From positions 124,001 through 188,000 of the forward strand of contig NZ_JAHEBT010000055.1 of assembly GCF_024642105.1 (NCBI RefSeq): a stretch of 64,000 nt of DNA. The letters run 5' to 3'. Each line of letters starts with the position of its first letter. Position 1 is the stretch's first letter. The DNA comes from Flavobacterium sp. Its GTDB lineage: Bacteria > Bacteroidota > Bacteroidia > Flavobacteriales > Flavobacteriaceae. Positions 62,846 through 64,000 of this stretch are shown here, one piece after another. Made by a program: the position numbers and the translations under genes. Below the pieces are notes generated by a model. That model ran no database searches, had not been told where the DNA came from, and saw only the letters and a program-made list of their open reading frames with translations.

Positions 62846-64000
62846 ATGAAAAAAAATATCCAAACCATTTTTCTTGGAATATTGTTTCCTTCATTAGGAT
62901 TATTTGCACAGGTTAGCACGACACCATTTAGTTTGATGAGTAAAAAAGGGTTTTATCAAAATCCTATTTTGCATTCAGATTATTCAGATCCAGATGTGAT
63001 TCGTGTGGGAGATACATATTATATGACGGCATCTTCTTTTAACTGTATTCCTGGTTTACCAATTTTAGAATCAACTGATTTAGTTAATTGGAAACAGATA
63101 AGCTATGCCTTGACAAAACAACCTCCGTTTGAGGTGTATGATAAACCTCAACATGGCAATGGGGTTTGGGCACCATGTATCCGATACCACAACAATGAAT
63201 TTTATATTTATTATCCAGATCCCGATTTTGGAATTTATATGGTTAAATCCAAAGATGTACTTGGTCCATGGTCCTCTCCTGTTTTAGTTAAATCAGGAAA
63301 AGGATTGATAGATCCTACTCCTTTGTGGGATGACGATGGGAAAGCGTATTTAATTTATGCTTTTGCTGGAAGTAGAGCCGGAATAAAAAGCATGTTAGTA
63401 GCGTGTACTATGAATTCGGAAGGTATTTTGGCAAATAATGATGAAGTATTGATTATAGACGGACATCAAGATGAGTCTACGATTGAAGGACCGAAGATAT
63501 ATAAAAAAAATGGGTATTATTATATTTTTGCCCCAGCAGGAGGCGTGGCAACTGGTTGGCAAACCGTGTTGAGGTCTAAACATATTTTTGGCCCTTACGA
63601 GAAAAGAAAGGTATTAGAACAAGGCAACACAACTATAAATGGTCCACATCAAGGTGCTTGGGTACAAACGCAAACAGGTGAAGATTGGTTTTTTCATTTT
63701 CAAGATAAAGGGGCTTATGGAAGAATAGTTCATTTACAACCAATGAAATGGAAAGATGAATGGCCGATAATTGGAGCTGACCCAGATGGAGACGGAATAG
63801 GAGAACCTATTTTGACTTATCGAAAACCTAATGTTGGTAAAATTGGTTCTTCAGTTACTCTAAAAACGTCAGATGAATTTAATGATACAAAATTAGGTTT
63901 GCAATGGCAATGGCATGCCAATCCTAAAGTGTATTGGGGATTCCCAAGTAATTTAGGGTATTATACATTAAATTGTATTCCAAAACCTAAAGAAGCAATC
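62846..64000 (+). CDS. GH43 glycoside hydrolase (3' end outside window)
   Basis: 385 codons visible, open to the right edge. Signal peptide ends near GLFAQ. Five-bladed propeller: catalytic base Asp in YSDPDVIRVGDTYYM, NGVWAPCIRYHNNEFYIYY, pKa-modulating Asp in LIDPTPLWDDDGKAYLIY and acid Glu in STIEGPKIYKKNGYYY. Likely a C-terminal beta-sandwich follows (from DEFNDTKLGLQWQW). Arabinofuranosidase, xylosidase or galactosidase action is possible. Fourth gene of the pectinase operon. Confidence 0.92.
   Translation, partial: MKKNIQTIFLGILFPSLGLFAQVSTTPFSLMSKKGFYQNPILHSDYSDPDVIRVGDTYYMTASSFNCIPGLPILESTDLVNWKQISYALTKQPPFEVYDKPQHGNGVWAPCIRYHNNEFYIYYPDPDFGIYMVKSKDVLGPWSSPVLVKSGKGLIDPTPLWDDDGKAYLIYAFAGSRAGIKSMLVACTMNSEGILANNDEVLIIDGHQDESTIEGPKIYKKNGYYYIFAPAGGVATGWQTVLRSKHIFGPYEKRKVLEQGNTTINGPHQGAWVQTQTGEDWFFHFQDKGAYGRIVHLQPMKWKDEWPIIGADPDGDGIGEPILTYRKPNVGKIGSSVTLKTSDEFNDTKLGLQWQWHANPKVYWGFPSNLGYYTLNCIPKPKEAI

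Noticed and set aside
1..64000. Search for phage, integron, CRISPR, rRNA or transposase genes
   Set aside because: None could be supported; repeats seen are intergenic hairpin or MITE-like elements without recombinase genes.

Overview
The window reads as a chromosomal segment of a Flavobacterium-type member of the Bacteroidota. The signs are AT-rich DNA, promoters of the Bacteroidota form (TTG, about 19-21 bases, TAnnTTTG), long-form signal peptidase I, DUF5683 and WbqC neighbours, GIN-domain and PspC envelope proteins, and several lineage-typical intergenic repeats. No phage, transposase, CRISPR array or rRNA was seen. One tRNA (Pro, anticodon TGG) is present.

Positions 1-31660 are mostly housekeeping, with many minus-strand operons: an ECF sigma factor with a putative membrane anti-sigma partner (left edge, partial); hydrolase, zinc-ribbon-like coiled coil and Nif3; a YoeB-type toxin-antitoxin pair in front of lpxK; gap, lipA, a second ECF sigma factor, a glycosyltransferase, murB, DUF2461, a rhodanese-thioredoxin lipoprotein and recF; then on the plus strand a TPR protein, ribH, mutL, two rhomboids and an EEP-family protein. 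The lepB-dapB-DUF5683-parB-parA cluster follows, interrupted downstream of lepB by a four-helix-bundle gene flanked by inverted repeats. After tRNA-Pro and trxB comes an envelope operon (DUF4870, PadR, PspC, two GIN-domain proteins).

Positions 31661-35520 hold a thioesterase-like gene, a small Cys/Lys-rich exported protein and an arsenic operon (arsR, DUF6428, thioredoxin-type arsC, acr3).

Positions 35520-64000 are a continuous plant cell-wall (pectin) utilisation region. An arabinan/arabinose block has two GH51 arabinofuranosidases, araB, araD, araA and a lipoprotein aldose epimerase. It is read away from a Nudix-type AraR-like regulator and an SSS sugar symporter. Next is a uronate block: MFS transporter, kduI, kduD-like SDR, uxaC, kdgK, kdgA, SDR, uxaB, uxaA. 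Together these convert galacturonate (by the isomerase-reductase-dehydratase route) and unsaturated uronates (via KduI/KduD) to KDG, KDPG, and then pyruvate plus glyceraldehyde-3-phosphate. A LacI regulator follows, and then a secreted pectinase operon (GH28, DUF4861, GH105, GH43 cut by the window end).

The clearest regulatory signal is a 14-bp palindrome, TGTAATCGATTACA or near variants, found three times: before the uronate operon, before the pectinase operon and before the LacI gene itself. At the first two it starts directly after a recognisable TAnnTTTG box, so one repressor probably controls secretion, uptake and catabolism together. No wholly new system was proven. The strongest oddities are a zinc-ribbon protein with all four metal cysteines replaced, a MutL with non-canonical endonuclease motifs, a pair of related MITE-like intergenic repeats, and the inverted-repeat-flanked four-helix-bundle gene.
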